A stretch of 64,000 nucleotides of DNA from Lachnospiraceae bacterium (GTDB lineage Bacteria > Bacillota > Clostridia > Lachnospirales > Lachnospiraceae): positions 1-64,000 of the forward strand of contig CAJTEE010000009.1 in assembly GCA_910575275.1 (NCBI GenBank). Direction: 5' to 3'. The notes beneath the pieces are model-generated. The model ran no database searches. It was given only the letters and a program-made list of their open reading frames with translations, and had not been told where the DNA came from. Shown piece by piece: positions 55,839 through 64,000 of the stretch. A program made the position numbers and the translations under genes. Within the stretch, counting starts at the first letter, position 1. Every line of letters starts with the position of its first letter.

Positions 55839-57197
55839 TTGAAAAAAACCGGACACATAATCACAAACGTAGCCCCCGGTTCTATCGGAGAAGAATTGGA
55901 GCTTGAACCGGGCGATACCCTGCTTACAATAGACGGAAACGAAATAGAAGACATTTTTGATTACGGCTACCTGACCGGCGGCGAGAGCTTTGTGATGGTT
56001 GTGGAGAAGCAAAACGGCGAGGAATGGGAGCTTGAGATCGAGAGCGGCGGCGAAGATCTGGGACTCTCTTTTGAAAACGGACTGATGAGTGAATACCGCT
56101 CGTGCAGAAACAAATGCATCTTCTGCTTTATCGACCAGATGCCGCCCGGTATGCGTGATACCCTCTATTTTAAGGATGATGACTCGCGTCTCTCGTTTTT
56201 ACAGGGAAACTACGTCACACTGACGAATATGAGTGACAAGGACATCGACCGGATTATCCGTTTCCATCTCGCACCGATTAACATCTCGGTGCAGACGATG
56301 AATCCCGCGCTGCGCTGCCGGATGTTAAGTAACCGCTTCGCCGGGGAGGCTCTTAAAAAGATAGACCGACTTTATGAGGCTGGCATAGAGATGAACGGCC
56401 AGATTGTGCTCTGTAAGGGCGTCAACGACGGCGCAGAGCTGGAATACTCCATCGAACGCCTCTCTGCCTTCGCTCCCCACATGAGAAGCGTATCGGTGGT
56501 CCCGGTCGGGATTTCGAAATACCGCGAGGGTCTGTATCCTCTGGAAAGCTTTACAAAAGAGGAGGCGGGGCAGGTGATCGATTTGATCGAGGCGTGGCAG
56601 AAGCGGCTCTATGAGGCGCATGGGCTTCATTTCATCCACGCGAGCGACGAGTGGTATCTCCTGGCGGGGCGGGGGCTTCCGGAGGAAGAACGCTATGACG
56701 GGTATATCCAGCTTGAAAACGGCGTCGGCATGCTGCGGCTTCTTTGGGAGGAATTTATGGACGGACTTCTGAAAGGGGAGGATGACGGACAGGCCGAGGA
56801 GCTTTCGATCGCAACGGGAGAGCTCGCGGCCCCGCATTTGGAGACTCTCATGAGGGCGCTTGGCGCCGTCTTTAAGGGAAGGCGAGTCCATGTCTATCCG
56901 ATCCGCAATGATTTTTTTGGCGAACATATCACAGTCGCGGGACTGATTACGGGGCGGGATCTGATCGCACAGTTAAAGGGAAAACGGCTCGGAAGTCGGC
57001 TCCTTCTGCCTGCGGCGATGTTTAAAAGCGGGGAGGAGCTGTTCCTTGACGATGTAACGCGGGCGGATGTAGAACAGGCTTTACAGATCCCGGTAAATAT
57101 AGTAAAATCAAGCGGATACGACCTGCTGAAGGCCGTTTTGGATCCGGCGTCGGCCGGTCATCAGACGGCCGAACACGGTGCGTATGAGCTGGAGTAA
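55839..57197 (+). CDS. DUF512/PDZ radical SAM protein
   Basis: A 452-residue protein: an N-terminal PDZ-like domain (1-70: ITNVAPGSIGEELELEPGDTLL), a radical SAM-type cysteine motif CRNKCIFCFIDQMP (near 90), a barrel (YVTLTNMSDKDIDRII, INISVQTMNP, MNGQIVLCKGVNDG), and the C-terminal DUF512 domain (about 290-430). The reaction is unknown; members are widespread in Clostridia next to der. The start is TTG at 55839, with AAAGGAG 9 bp upstream. Der follows by 18 bp. Confidence 0.9.
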   Translation: MKKTGHIITNVAPGSIGEELELEPGDTLLTIDGNEIEDIFDYGYLTGGESFVMVVEKQNGEEWELEIESGGEDLGLSFENGLMSEYRSCRNKCIFCFIDQMPPGMRDTLYFKDDDSRLSFLQGNYVTLTNMSDKDIDRIIRFHLAPINISVQTMNPALRCRMLSNRFAGEALKKIDRLYEAGIEMNGQIVLCKGVNDGAELEYSIERLSAFAPHMRSVSVVPVGISKYREGLYPLESFTKEEAGQVIDLIEAWQKRLYEAHGLHFIHASDEWYLLAGRGLPEEERYDGYIQLENGVGMLRLLWEEFMDGLLKGEDDGQAEELSIATGELAAPHLETLMRALGAVFKGRRVHVYPIRNDFFGEHITVAGLITGRDLIAQLKGKRLGSRLLLPAAMFKSGEELFLDDVTRADVEQALQIPVNIVKSSGYDLLKAVLDPASAGHQTAEHGAYELE

Positions 57198-57215
57198 GAG
57201 AGGAGCCTTAAACTT

Positions 57216-58541
57216 ATGAGCAAACCAGTGGTAGCGATCGTCGGGCGTCCGAATGTGGGCAAATCGACCCTGTTTAATGTGTTAGCCGGGAGCCAGGTTT
57301 CGATCGTGAAGGATACGCCGGGCGTGACGCGAGACCGGATCTATGCAGACTGCACCTGGTTAAACCACAGCTTTACCCTGATCGACACCGGCGGCATTGA
57401 GCCGGATTCCCGGGACATTATCCTGTCTCAGATGCGGGAGCAGGCGCAGATCGCGATTGATACGGCCGACGTGATCGTTTTTATTGTGGATGTGCGCCAG
57501 GGGCTTTTGGATGCGGATGCCAAGGTCGCGGATATGCTGAGAAAATCAAAAAAGCCGGTGATCTTGGCGGTCAACAAAGTGGACAGCCTGGCGAAATTCG
57601 GCAATGACGTCTATGAATTTTATAACCTGGGGATCGGGGAACCGATTGCGGTCTCGGCTGCCTCACGCCTGGGACTCGGTGAGCTTTTGGACGCCGTGGT
57701 CGTGCATTTTACTCAGGAGCAGTATGGGGACGAGGAGGATGACAGGCCGAGGATCGCGATCGTCGGCAAACCGAACGTAGGGAAATCTTCTATAATAAAT
57801 AAGCTGCTCGGCGAAAAACGTGTGATCGTCTCCGATATCGCCGGGACGACGCGTGACGCCGTGGATACCGAGATCGAGCGGAATGGCACGGAGTACATTC
57901 TGATTGATACGGCGGGCTTAAGGCGAAAGAGCAAGGTCAAAGAGGAGATCGAGCGTTACAGCATTATCCGCACGGTGACGGCCGTGGAACGGGCCGATGT
58001 GGTGGTTTTGGTCATCGATGCCGTGGAGGGCGTGACCGAGCAGGACGCGAAGATCGCCGGTATCGCCCACGACCGGGGCAAGGGCGTCATTGTGGCGGTC
58101 AACAAATGGGATGCCATCGAAAAGAATGATAAGACGATCTATGAGTACACGCGCCGGTTAAAGGAGACGCTTTCCTATATGCCCTATGCGGAGTATGTGT
58201 TCATTTCGGCGCTTACAGGGCAGCGGCTGGAGCGGCTGTTTGAGCTGATCGACATGGTGCGCGAAAACCAGACGCTGCGTGTGGCAACAGGCGTTTTGAA
58301 CGAGATCGTGTCCGAGGCGATCGCGATGCAGCAGCCGCCGTCTGACAAGGGCCGCCGCCTGAAAATTTTCTACGCGACGCAGGTCGCGGTAAAGCCGCCA
58401 ACATTTGTGGTGTTTGTAAACGACAAGCAGCTCATGCATTTTTCTTATACGCGTTATCTGGAAAATAAGATCCGTGAGGCGTTCGGCTTCCGGGGGACAT
58501 CATTAAAATTCCTCATCCGTGAGCGGAAGGAGAAGGAGTGA
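57216..58541 (+). CDS. der: Ribosome assembly GTPase Der (EngA)
   Basis: A 441-residue essential GTPase with two tandem G domains for 50S subunit assembly. First domain: [33 protein letters not shown]. Second: [36 protein letters not shown]. The C-terminal KH-like domain has [28 protein letters not shown] precedes the ATG. First of the der-plsY-gpsA group, tightly spaced. Confidence 0.97.
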   Translation: MSKPVVAIVGRPNVGKSTLFNVLAGSQVSIVKDTPGVTRDRIYADCTWLNHSFTLIDTGGIEPDSRDIILSQMREQAQIAIDTADVIVFIVDVRQGLLDADAKVADMLRKSKKPVILAVNKVDSLAKFGNDVYEFYNLGIGEPIAVSAASRLGLGELLDAVVVHFTQEQYGDEEDDRPRIAIVGKPNVGKSSIINKLLGEKRVIVSDIAGTTRDAVDTEIERNGTEYILIDTAGLRRKSKVKEEIERYSIIRTVTAVERADVVVLVIDAVEGVTEQDAKIAGIAHDRGKGVIVAVNKWDAIEKNDKTIYEYTRRLKETLSYMPYAEYVFISALTGQRLERLFELIDMVRENQTLRVATGVLNEIVSEAIAMQQPPSDKGRRLKIFYATQVAVKPPTFVVFVNDKQLMHFSYTRYLENKIREAFGFRGTSLKFLIRERKEKE

Positions 58542-58545
58542 TTCC

Positions 58546-59190
58546 ATGGACAGAATCGTATGTTTGGCGATCGGCTATGTGTGCGGCCTGTTTCAGACCG
58601 GCTATCTTTACGGAAGGTGGAACCATATCGACATCCGTCAGTACGGAAGCGGCAATTCCGGTACGACGAACGCGCTGCGGGTCTTGGGAAAAAAGGCGGG
58701 GCTCATCGTGTTTTTGGGTGATTTTTTCAAAACGGTGCTCGGCTGCCTGCTCGCGAGACTGCTTTTTGCGGGCAGTCCGAATGTAGACATGTATGCGCTC
58801 TATGCGGGCCTCGGCGTGGTACTCGGTCATAATTTCCCTTGTTATCTGGGCTTTAAGGGCGGCAAGGGGATTGCTTCGATGGCCGGAATCCTCTGCTCGA
58901 TGGACTGGCGTGTCACTGTTGTCTGTGCGTTGCTATTTTTAGGGGCGGTGATTCTCACGCGTTATGTCTCACTCGGCTCGATTCTGGTGGTGGTGACGTT
59001 TTTCATTCAAATCGTAGTGTATGGGCTTTGCGGTGATTACACGGTCGCAGAGAGCAGCCTGCCGGAATTTTTCGGCGTGGCCGGATTTCTTATGGTGATG
59101 GCAGTCTGGCGGCATAGGGCGAATATCAAACGGCTCTTGAGCGGGACAGAGAACAAGCTTTGGGGCAATAAAAAGCAGGGAGGTAGCTGA
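58546..59190 (+). CDS. plsY: Glycerol-3-phosphate acyltransferase PlsY
   Basis: A 214-residue membrane enzyme that acylates glycerol-3-phosphate with acyl-phosphate, the first step of phospholipid synthesis. Motifs: GSGNSGTTNALRVLGKKAG, LGHNFPCYLGFKGGKGIA, and a C-terminal segment with WRHRANIKRLLSGTE. About five hydrophobic segments. The ATG at 58546 follows AAGGAGAAGGAG; the longer open frame (GTG at 58519) overlaps der and is less likely. One base separates it from gpsA. Confidence 0.95.
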   Translation: MDRIVCLAIGYVCGLFQTGYLYGRWNHIDIRQYGSGNSGTTNALRVLGKKAGLIVFLGDFFKTVLGCLLARLLFAGSPNVDMYALYAGLGVVLGHNFPCYLGFKGGKGIASMAGILCSMDWRVTVVCALLFLGAVILTRYVSLGSILVVVTFFIQIVVYGLCGDYTVAESSLPEFFGVAGFLMVMAVWRHRANIKRLLSGTENKLWGNKKQGGS

Positions 59191-59191
59191 G

Positions 59192-60199
59192 ATGGAGAGG
59201 ATTGGAGTGATCGGCTCCGGTACATGGGGGACGGCGGTCGCGGCGCTCTTGTGCGCAAACGGCCATGCGGTTACGCTGTGGTCGGCGATCCCGGAAGAAA
59301 TAGAGAGAATCGGGCGCACACGCCGGCATGATAACCTGCCGGGCGTGGAGCTTCCGGACGCACTTGTGTGTACGGCTGAACTTTCGGAGGCCATGCAGGA
59401 GAAGGATCTTCTCGTAATGGCGGTTCCTTCCGTGTTTGTCCGCAGCACAGCCGGACGCATGCGGCCGTTTTGCAGGGAAGGACAGAGGATTGTAGATCTG
59501 GCAAAGGGAATTGAGGAGGACACGCTTTTTACGATGTCCAGGATCCTCGAGGAGGAACTTCCGGGCGCCAGGATTGCCGTCTTGTCGGGGCCGAGCCATG
59601 CGGAGGAGGTGAGCCGCGGGCTGCCTACGACCTGCGTAGTGGGCGCGCACAAAAAGGAGACGGCGGAGTATATCCAGTCCATATTCATGAGCCCGGTTTT
59701 CCGCGTCTATACAAGCCCGGACATGCTGGGGATCGAGGTCGGGGCCGCGCTTAAAAACGTGGTTGCGCTGGCGGCAGGGATTGCCGACGGCTTAGGATAC
59801 GGAGATAATACAAAGGCGGCGCTGATCACGCGCGGGATCGCGGAGATTGCCAGGCTCGGCGTGGCCATGGGAGGAAAGATTCAGACGTTTTCGGGGCTTT
59901 CGGGGATCGGTGATTTGATCGTGACCTGTGCGAGTATGCACAGCCGCAACCGGAGAGCGGGGATTTTAATCGGAAAAGGCGCTTCCATGGAGGAGGCGAT
60001 GAAAGAGGTACAGATGGTCGTCGAGGGCGTCTACTCGGCAAAGGCGGCCGAAAAGCTGGCAAAAAAATATAACGTCCCGATGCCGATCGTGGAGCAGGTC
60101 AATGCGGTCTTGTTCGAGGGAAAGCCGGCGAAGGAGGCAGTGGGGGATTTAATGCTCCGGGATAAGAGGATCGAAAACAGCGATCTGCCTTGGGAATAG
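59192..60199 (+). CDS. gpsA: NAD(P)-dependent glycerol-3-phosphate dehydrogenase
   Basis: A 335-residue cytoplasmic enzyme that reduces dihydroxyacetone phosphate to glycerol-3-phosphate for PlsY. Rossmann motif GVIGSGTWGTAVAALL; SGPSHAEEVSRGLPTTCVVG; GAALKNVVALAAGIADGLGYGDNTKAALITRG with the catalytic Lys; SGIGDLIVTC near the end. GGAGGTAGCTGAG precedes the ATG. It completes the der-plsY-gpsA unit. The 3' region runs into a gene relic. Confidence 0.97.
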   Translation: MERIGVIGSGTWGTAVAALLCANGHAVTLWSAIPEEIERIGRTRRHDNLPGVELPDALVCTAELSEAMQEKDLLVMAVPSVFVRSTAGRMRPFCREGQRIVDLAKGIEEDTLFTMSRILEEELPGARIAVLSGPSHAEEVSRGLPTTCVVGAHKKETAEYIQSIFMSPVFRVYTSPDMLGIEVGAALKNVVALAAGIADGLGYGDNTKAALITRGIAEIARLGVAMGGKIQTFSGLSGIGDLIVTCASMHSRNRRAGILIGKGASMEEAMKEVQMVVEGVYSAKAAEKLAKKYNVPMPIVEQVNAVLFEGKPAKEAVGDLMLRDKRIENSDLPWE

Positions 60200-60239
60200 C
60201 GGGGCGCTGCGTGAGAGAAGAAACAGCAGGAGGAAGGCG

Positions 60240-60426
60240 TACTGGATTGGACACAAGCGGGAATGACATCCTCCAAAAAGTTCCTGGAGATGGACAGGCA
60301 GACTACGAAGCGGGAGATCGAATGCCTGGTAAACGGGGAAAGCGTAGGAAAGAAGGTCATCGAGGAGCTGACATATCGGGATCTGTATAAAAATATGGAA
60401 AATTTCTGGAGTGTCCTGTTTATGAC
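60240..60426 (+). pseudogene. Relic of an AAA-ATPase/PD-(D/E)XK family gene
   Basis: Three reading frames in succession carry pieces of the C-terminal part of the AAA-ATPase-like DUF1703 family: YWI, then TSGNDILQK, then FLEMDRQTTKREIECLV with VGKKVIEELTYRDL and ENFWSVLFMTG. At least two frameshifts lie between 60248 and 60285, and the gene is cut after WSVLFMTG. It is a fragment of a family found in many copies in Lachnospiraceae and Bacteroidetes. No function remains. Confidence 0.7.
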
Positions 60427-60501
60427 CGGGAATCCCCCCTCTTTCACGGCCCAAATTGCGGCCCAAATGACAGATTTACAAAATTTCCCCTGCAAAATAC
60501 A

Positions 60502-60530
60502 TTGACAAGATTTATAAATAAAGGTATAAT
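60502..60530 (+). promoter_or_regulatory. Promoter of the liv-type operon
   Basis: TTGACA (60502-60507), 17 bp, TATAAT (60525-60530), a consensus promoter 42 bp before the start codon. Confidence 0.92.
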
Positions 60531-60571
60531 ACAACACAAAATTTTTTTAATTTTGCAGGAGGAGAGTAATT

Positions 60572-61798
60572 ATGAAGAAACTGATTAGCCTTGGTCTGGC
60601 AGTGGCGATGGCCGCTTCTTTGACGGCTTGCGGCGGGAACGGCGCGAAGGAGACGACAGCGGCAGGAAACACGACGGCAGCGGCGACAGATACAACCGCA
60701 GCGGCAGCAGGAGATACGACGGCGGCAGCCTCTGCGGAGGGCGGCGTTTTGAAGGTAGGCGTGATCGGGCCGTTGACCGGTGCGGCGGCGGTTTATGGGA
60801 CCGCGGTGGCAAACGGCGCGGATCTGGCGGTGAAGGAGATCAACGCCGCGGGCGGTATCGACGGTATGATGATCGAGTTAAATGCGCAGGATGACGAGCA
60901 TGATCCGCAGAAGTCGGTCAATGCATATAATACCTTAAAGGACTGGGGTGCGCAGATGATCGTCGGCTCCGTGACTTCGGATCCTTGTATCGCGGTTTCG
61001 GCTGAGACAGAGGTGGATAACATGTTCCAGATCACTCCGTCCGGCTCTGCGGTCGAGTGCGTGGCGCCTGACAATGTATTCCGTGTCTGCTTTGCCGACC
61101 CGGATCAGGGTACGGCTTCCGCAAAGTACATTGGCGAGAATAAGCTGGCGACGAAGATCGCGATCATCTATGACAGCTCTACGTCCTATTCCTCCGGTAT
61201 CCGTGAGGCGTTTGTAGCCGAGGCCGGGAGCCAGGGACTGGAGATTGTTGCAGATGAGGCGTTTACGGCCGATACCAATACGGATTTTTCCGTACAGCTT
61301 GATAAGGCGAAGGAGGCCGGCGCCGAGCTTGTGTTCCTTCCGATCTATTATCAGGAGGCTTCCGTGATCCTTAAGCAGGCGTCGGACAAGGAGTTCGCTC
61401 CGGTATTCTTTGGCTGTGACGGCATGGACGGAATCCTGGCAGTCGAGAACTTTGATACCTCCCTCGCAGAGGGCCTGATGCTCTTAACCCCGTTCTCCAC
61501 GACTGAGGACAGCAGCAAGGCGTTTACCGAGGCATATGTGGCAGCTTATGGAATCGATCCGAACCAGTTTGCGGCAGACTCCTACGACGCCGTATATGCG
61601 ATTGCGGCGGCGGCAAAGCAGGCCGGCATTACGGCGGACATGAACGCGTCTGATATCTGCGATGCGATGAAACCGGCTATGACCGAGATTTCCATAGATG
61701 GGCTGACGGGCTCCGGCATGACCTGGAATGCACAGGGCGAGCCGGACAAGGAGCCGAAGGCGGTTAAGATCGTAAACGGCGTTTATGAGATGCAGTAA
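60572..61798 (+). CDS. Branched-chain amino acid-type ABC substrate-binding lipoprotein (LivJ-like)
   Basis: A 408-residue lipoprotein: signal with LTACGG lipobox (Cys20), a Thr/Ala-rich linker (about 25-55), and a LivJ-type periplasmic-binding fold: VGVIGPLTGAAAVYGTAVANGADLA, NAQDDEHDPQKSVNAYNTL, FRVCFADPDQGTASAKYI, IIYDSSTSYSSGIREAF. It captures Leu/Ile/Val or a related amino acid and hands it to the LivH/LivM permease encoded downstream. GCAGGAGGAGAG precedes the ATG. A hairpin without a U-tract lies after the stop, a common arrangement for raising binding-protein mRNA over the permease part. Confidence 0.94.
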   Translation: MKKLISLGLAVAMAASLTACGGNGAKETTAAGNTTAAATDTTAAAAGDTTAAASAEGGVLKVGVIGPLTGAAAVYGTAVANGADLAVKEINAAGGIDGMMIELNAQDDEHDPQKSVNAYNTLKDWGAQMIVGSVTSDPCIAVSAETEVDNMFQITPSGSAVECVAPDNVFRVCFADPDQGTASAKYIGENKLATKIAIIYDSSTSYSSGIREAFVAEAGSQGLEIVADEAFTADTNTDFSVQLDKAKEAGAELVFLPIYYQEASVILKQASDKEFAPVFFGCDGMDGILAVENFDTSLAEGLMLLTPFSTTEDSSKAFTEAYVAAYGIDPNQFAADSYDAVYAIAAAAKQAGITADMNASDICDAMKPAMTEISIDGLTGSGMTWNAQGEPDKEPKAVKIVNGVYEMQ

Positions 61799-61824
61799 AT
61801 AAAACGAACATAAAAGGTTGTTTC

Positions 61825-61849
61825 AGAGGAGATGGTATCCATCTCCTCT
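61825..61849 (+). other. Intra-operon hairpin after the binding-protein gene
   Basis: A perfect stem AGAGGAGATGG/CCATCTCCTCT with loop TAT, followed by TAAG rather than a T-run. It is probably an mRNA-stabilising or partial-termination element. Confidence 0.65.
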
Positions 61850-61876
61850 TAAGCAGTTATAACGGGAGATAAAGAA

Positions 61877-62191
61877 ATGGGTAAAAGCAAAGAAGAATTC
61901 GTGCAGCTCGTGTATGATCTCGTATGCGGAAGCCTTGATCTGGAGGCAGAGCCGGTTGAGGAGAGCAAGTACGTTGGGAGTGAGTATGAGCCGGGGATGT
62001 TCTGTGAAAAAGCGTATAATGAGGTATACGAGGCGAATCAACGGCTGTGTGAACGGGTGGGAGCGTCCGACGGAGAGGACGAGGATGTGGAATGCATCAT
62101 CAGCAACATGATGGATATTCAGGAGCATTTATGTAAGAAGATGTTTGAATACGGCTGGAAATTTGCGCAGATGGAGAAAGATGTGTTATAA
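61877..62191 (+). CDS. Small hypothetical protein within the liv-type operon
   Basis: A 104-residue acidic, soluble, helical protein (KSKEEFVQLVYDLVCGSLDLE, YEPGMFCEKAYNEVYEANQRLCE, ISNMMDIQEHLCKKMFEYGWKFA). No known family is recognised. It lies between the binding-protein and permease genes, same strand, with a purine-rich GGGAGATAAAG before the ATG. It has several Cys. Its role in transport, if any, is unknown. Confidence 0.75.
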   Translation: MGKSKEEFVQLVYDLVCGSLDLEAEPVEESKYVGSEYEPGMFCEKAYNEVYEANQRLCERVGASDGEDEDVECIISNMMDIQEHLCKKMFEYGWKFAQMEKDVL

Positions 62192-62262
62192 TTCGTCTAA
62201 TCCTGCCTCTGTGCCAAGAGTACCGGCGTGGGTTTTCTACTACGATAAAGAGGAGTTGCTTC

Positions 62263-63144
62263 ATGAGTTTTTTGTCTTATTTGATTAACGGAGTCAGTCT
62301 GGGCAGTATCTATGCGATTATCGCCTTAGGATACACGATGGTGTACGGGATCGCGCGCATGTTAAATTTCGCTCACGGAGATGTGATCATGGTGGGTGCG
62401 TTTGCGATTTTTACAGCGGTCAGCACGCTGGGGCTTCCCTCCCTGGCGGGGATTCTGATCGCAGTGCTTGTGTGTACGGTGCTCGGCCTGGCGATCGAGA
62501 CGGTCGCGTACAGACCGTTACGTGGTGCGTCCTCCCTGGCGGTGCTGATTACGGCGATCGGTGTGAGCTACCTGTTACAGAACGTGGCGCTTCTGATCTT
62601 CGGTTCCAATGCACGCCAGTTCACTTCGGTGGTCCATATCCCAAACGTAAAGCTGGCAGGGGGCGCCCTGTCGATTTCCGGAGAGACGATCGTGACGATT
62701 GCAAGCTGTCTTTTGATCATGATCGCGCTGACTACGTTTATCAACCGGACGAAAATCGGACAGGCCATGCTGGCGGTCTCGGAGGATCGCGGCGCTGCGA
62801 CGCTCATGGGCATCAATGTAAATAAAACCATCGCAGTAACATTTGCGATCGGATCGGCGTTGGCGGCCATTGCCGGGGCGCTGCTTTGTTCAACCTATCC
62901 GTCGCTGACCCCTTATACCGGATCCATGCCCGGCATCAAGGCGTTTACGGCGGCGGTCTTCGGCGGTATCGGCTCGATTCCAGGTGCCCTTTTGGGCGGC
63001 ATCATTCTGGGTGTCGTGGAAAATCTTTCCAAGGCTTATATCTCCTCGCAGCTATCCGATGCAATTGTATTTTCTCTGCTGATCCTGATTCTGTTAGTCC
63101 GGCCGACCGGGATCCTTGGGAAGAAAATTCATGAGAAAGTGTAG
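62263..63144 (+). CDS. ABC permease, LivH type
   Basis: A 293-residue integral membrane permease with about eight hydrophobic segments and the LivH signatures: YTMVYGIARMLNFAHGDVIM, EDRGAATLMGINVNKTI, FGGIGSIPGALLGGIILG. It forms the transport channel with LivM. AAAGAGGAGTTGC precedes the ATG. Next gene after the small hypothetical protein; LivM starts 10 bp after its stop. Confidence 0.95.
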   Translation: MSFLSYLINGVSLGSIYAIIALGYTMVYGIARMLNFAHGDVIMVGAFAIFTAVSTLGLPSLAGILIAVLVCTVLGLAIETVAYRPLRGASSLAVLITAIGVSYLLQNVALLIFGSNARQFTSVVHIPNVKLAGGALSISGETIVTIASCLLIMIALTTFINRTKIGQAMLAVSEDRGAATLMGINVNKTIAVTFAIGSALAAIAGALLCSTYPSLTPYTGSMPGIKAFTAAVFGGIGSIPGALLGGIILGVVENLSKAYISSQLSDAIVFSLLILILLVRPTGILGKKIHEKV

Positions 63145-63153
63145 GTGCATGGG

Positions 63154-64000
63154 ATGAAAAAGTTAAAATACGGGTACAAAAATCTGATCACATACGCCAT
63201 GGTAATCGCTTTCTGGGCCGTCGTACAGCTTTTGATCGCAACGGGGAATCTGTCGAGCCTGATGAAGGGGCTGCTGGTTCCGGTGTGTTACTATGCGATC
63301 CTGGCAGTCTCTTTGAATCTGACGGTTGGAATCTTAGGAGAACTGAGTCTCGGGCATGCCGGCTTTATGTGCGTCGGTGCGTTTTCCGGCGCGTTTTTTA
63401 CACGATGTATGGAGGAGGCAATTCCAAGCGTTGGCGCGCGGTTTTTTCTTGCGCTGCTGATCGGAGCCGCGGTCGCCGGGGTCTTTGGGATTCTGATCGG
63501 AATTCCGGTGCTGCGGCTTAAGGGGGATTATCTGGCTATCGTCACGCTGGCCTTTGGAGAGATCATTAAAAACCTGATCAACGTCATGTATGTGGGACGT
63601 GATCACAACGGCTTTCATTTTTCGATCAAGGACACAACATCCCTGGGGCTTGACAAGGAGACTGGCGTGGTTCTCATAAAGGGCGCGCAGGGCATTACCG
63701 GTACGCCGCGCGCGGCAACGTTTACGATCGGGATCCTCTTACTTTTACTGACACTCGTGATCGTGCTGAATCTGATCCACTCCCGGACCGGCCGTGCGGT
63801 CATGTCCATCCGTGACAACCGGATCGCCGCCGAGTCGATCGGCATCAATGTCACGAAATATAAGCTGCTGGCCTTTTCTGTCTCTGCGGCGCTGGCGGGC
63901 CTGGCAGGCGTTCTCTATGCGCACAGCCTTTCGACGCTGGCCGCGACGCCGAAGACCTTCGGCTACAATATGTCGATTATGATCCTGGTGTATGTGGTTC
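63154..64000 (+). CDS. ABC permease, LivM type (cut by window edge)
   Basis: A frame open from ATG 63154 to the end of the window, 282 codons seen. LivM signatures: LAVSLNLTVGILGELSLGHAGFM near 45, LRLKGDYLAIVTLAFGEI near 120, and RTGRAVMSIRDNRIAAESIGINV near 215. The protein is normally about 320-350 residues, so roughly 40-70 residues and the two ATPase genes (livG, livF) should follow outside the window. Confidence 0.92.
   Translation, partial: MKKLKYGYKNLITYAMVIAFWAVVQLLIATGNLSSLMKGLLVPVCYYAILAVSLNLTVGILGELSLGHAGFMCVGAFSGAFFTRCMEEAIPSVGARFFLALLIGAAVAGVFGILIGIPVLRLKGDYLAIVTLAFGEIIKNLINVMYVGRDHNGFHFSIKDTTSLGLDKETGVVLIKGAQGITGTPRAATFTIGILLLLLTLVIVLNLIHSRTGRAVMSIRDNRIAAESIGINVTKYKLLAFSVSAALAGLAGVLYAHSLSTLAATPKTFGYNMSIMILVYVV

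Noticed and set aside
1-64000. tRNA, rRNA or CRISPR loci
   Set aside because: No cloverleaf-like GGTTCGAATC arm with acceptor partner, no rRNA motifs and no spaced repeats were found by eye on either strand.

Overview
The window looks like the chromosome of an anaerobic, motile, spore-forming Firmicute, most likely a Lachnospiraceae/Clostridium-cluster-XIVa type. The grounds are a small acid-soluble spore protein, AGGAGG-type ribosome binding sites, sigma-A promoters of the TTGACA/TATAAT type, a CIRCE element, the der-plsY-gpsA order, DUF1836 and YerC-type genes, and a chemotaxis operon in a moderately GC-rich genome. No rRNA, tRNA or CRISPR was seen.

Layout. 0.1-5 kb: leftward chemotaxis operon cheA-cheW-cheR-cheB. 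5-10 kb: motility and envelope genes, namely a FliK/YlqG-like protein overlapping a stand-alone FlhB C-terminal-domain protein, a PilZ protein, a lytic transglycosylase and a secreted DUF5722 (GH-like) protein. 10-11 kb: YitT-family membrane protein behind a structured leader. 11.76-22.82 kb: an integrated, decayed mobilizable element inserted in a SsuA/THI5-like ABC substrate-binding protein gene. It carries a large serine recombinase, a sigma-like regulator, a BlaI/BlaR1 pair, a nonsense-broken XRE regulator, a relaxase with an internal deletion, an AT-rich gene of unknown function, gene relics and a Phd/ParE toxin-antitoxin pair. 23-28 kb: a self-contained phosphotransferase system (EIICBA, an HPr with Arg at position 46, enzyme I) and a YerC/TrpR-like regulator. 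28-35.7 kb: flavin reductase, a MITE-like repeat, DUF1836, pcrA, an rRNA uracil methyltransferase, and a flavodoxin-like reductase with its TetR regulator. 35.8-39.8 kb: hybrid histidine kinase coupled to a solute-binding lipoprotein. 39.8-45.2 kb: htpG behind a CIRCE element, CPBP protease, DegV and a radical SAM protein. 45.3-48.8 kb: an arginase-superfamily hydrolase coupled to a GltS-type carrier, divergent from an IclR regulator, with palindromic operators between them. 49-60 kb: typA, DUF523, mgsA, a tandem-repeat coiled-coil protein, pgeF, a spore protein, a long PRPP synthetase, a DUF512 radical SAM protein and der-plsY-gpsA. 60.5-64 kb: a branched-chain amino acid type ABC operon cut by the window edge.

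The most interesting region is the 11-kb element. A 12-bp direct repeat (GGCGGTATGCCC read on the minus strand) bounds it and encodes Gly-Gly-Met-Pro in the same frame at both junctions. At the left the recombinase reads through into the distal half of the binding-protein gene (one 813-residue ORF). At the right the proximal half of that gene reads into a 36-residue tail and stops. Rejoining the flanks restores a 331-residue binding protein, and closing the element into a circle gives a 663-residue recombinase ending in that tail. Integration and excision should therefore swap C-termini between recombinase and target. Inside the element six copies of a TTCGGGCCA-type palindrome lie next to gene modules, and they were not noticed elsewhere in the window.

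Other points of interest are two copies of a structured intergenic repeat with compensatory base-pair changes, two candidate leader RNAs (upstream of the YitT and EIICBA genes), an HPr lacking the Ser46 regulatory site, and htpG under apparent HrcA/CIRCE control. All functional assignments come from reading motifs by eye; no database search was run.
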